Origin: an uncultured Xanthobacteraceae bacterium
Lineage (GTDB): Bacteria; Pseudomonadota; Alphaproteobacteria; Rhizobiales; Xanthobacteraceae
NCBI GenBank assembly: GCA_955652195.1
Contig: CATPBC010000491.1
Coordinates: 1-5,689, forward strand
Direction of reading: 5' to 3'
DNA length: 5,689 nt
The notes under the pieces are model-generated. The model was not told the DNA's origin. It did not search any database and saw only the letters and a program-made list of their open reading frames with translations. The first letter of the stretch is position 1. Every line of letters begins with the position of its first letter. A program made the position numbers and the translations under genes. Of this stretch, positions 5,549 through 5,689 are shown in pieces.

Positions 5549-5592
5549 TGGAGGCCACGCCCGGAATTGAACCGGGGTAAACGGTTTTGCAG
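5549..5592 (-). other. tRNA-Cys (GCA) 3' half remnant, candidate attachment site of an integrative element
   Basis: On the - strand the 44 bases hold the anticodon loop CTGCAAA (anticodon GCA), the 3' anticodon strand ACCGT, a four-base variable loop, a perfect T arm CCCGG-TTCAATT-CCGGG, the 3' acceptor strand CGTGGCC, discriminator T and CCA. This fits tRNA-Cys. The 5' half is missing: no GGCCACG acceptor strand occurs in the 97 bases upstream to the window edge. The sequence just 5' of the loop, GCCGA, cannot form the anticodon stem with ACCGT. Similarity therefore starts at the anticodon loop, a known crossover point for tyrosine integrases. The host chromosome would lie to the left and the element to the right, with the intact tRNA-Cys at its far end. 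A split by an intron is an alternative. Nothing else is recognised in 5593-5689. Confidence 0.65.
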
Positions 5593-5613
5593 TCGGCTAT
5601 TGGCCGTTTACCC
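5575..5613. repeat. Perfect 10-base inverted repeat across the tRNA-Cys junction
   Basis: GGGTAAACGG at 5575-5584 is the exact reverse complement of CCGTTTACCC at 5604-5613, with 19 bases between. One arm covers the anticodon-stem, variable-loop and T-stem edge of the tRNA-Cys remnant. The other arm lies in the non-tRNA sequence. The anticodon loop lies in the spacer. It could be a pair of integrase core-binding sites or an RNA hairpin. Chance alone is unlikely for a perfect 10-base stem at this exact place. Confidence 0.6.
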
Positions 5614-5689
5614 AAGCTCTTGATGTTGACGCGCTTTTCCACTGAGCGCGATTTTGTGCCATTCCTTAGCCGGTTTCTTGTTGCATTAA

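Noticed and set aside
5549..5660. Complete but aberrant tRNA-Cys including the D-arm-like CGCGCTCAGTGG stretch near 5640-5650
   Set aside because: The candidate 5' strand GGCACAA does not pair with CGTGGCC beyond three bases. The D-to-anticodon distance is far too long and the anticodon stem does not form.
5406..5689. Open frame on the - strand through the tRNA-Cys remnant, open to the window edge; considered as an integrase C-terminus
   Set aside because: The translation shows no integrase motif, and the part ADCKTVYPGSIPGVAS is translated tRNA. The few upstream residues do not support a gene.
1..5689. CRISPR array, transposase or insertion-sequence ends
   Set aside because: No regularly spaced repeats, no transposase-like frame and no paired terminal inverted repeats with target duplications were seen.

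Overview
The window has high GC, GC-rich third codon positions and strong Shine-Dalgarno sequences before its longest genes. Several of its small proteins resemble families I associate with Bradyrhizobium and its relatives, so an alphaproteobacterium of the Hyphomicrobiales is the best guess. That placement is inference from protein style; no marker gene is present.

The left two thirds (2-3488) is metabolic and reads on the + strand. It holds the 3' end of a cobalamin-independent methionine synthase-like gene, a complete M24 (Xaa-Pro aminopeptidase/creatinase type) metallopeptidase, and a thiamine-diphosphate flavoenzyme of the PoxB/acetolactate synthase superfamily. The last gene is cut in two by an adenine-rich tract with two in-frame stops at about codons 165-167. 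The same frame and the expected overall length resume directly after it. All three genes point the same way, but gaps of 190 and 141 bases argue against tight co-translation.

The middle (about 3489-4960) is a cluster of small, poorly characterised genes, mostly on the - strand. It contains a 94-residue protein with a metzincin-like HExxHxxGxxH motif, a possible small partner gene just upstream of it, a probably frameshifted signal-peptide/membrane gene on the + strand, and a small conserved protein with an RFPPPWTVE motif.

The right end (about 4989-5689) is built around tRNA genes on the - strand. A complete tRNA-Asn(GTT) lies 45 bases upstream of a gene for a small exported glycine-rich protein, with a possible promoter before the tRNA. 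Beyond it lies a 44-base 3' half of a tRNA-Cys(GCA) that starts exactly at the anticodon loop and lacks its 5' half. This is the usual footprint of an integrative element recombined into a tRNA gene; by polarity the element would lie to the right, outside the window. A perfect 10-base inverted repeat spans the broken junction.

The items most worth checking are the interrupted PoxB-like gene, the tRNA-Cys remnant as an attachment site, the tiny HExxHxxGxxH protein, and the tRNA-Asn/exported-protein arrangement. No CRISPR array, transposase or rRNA was seen.
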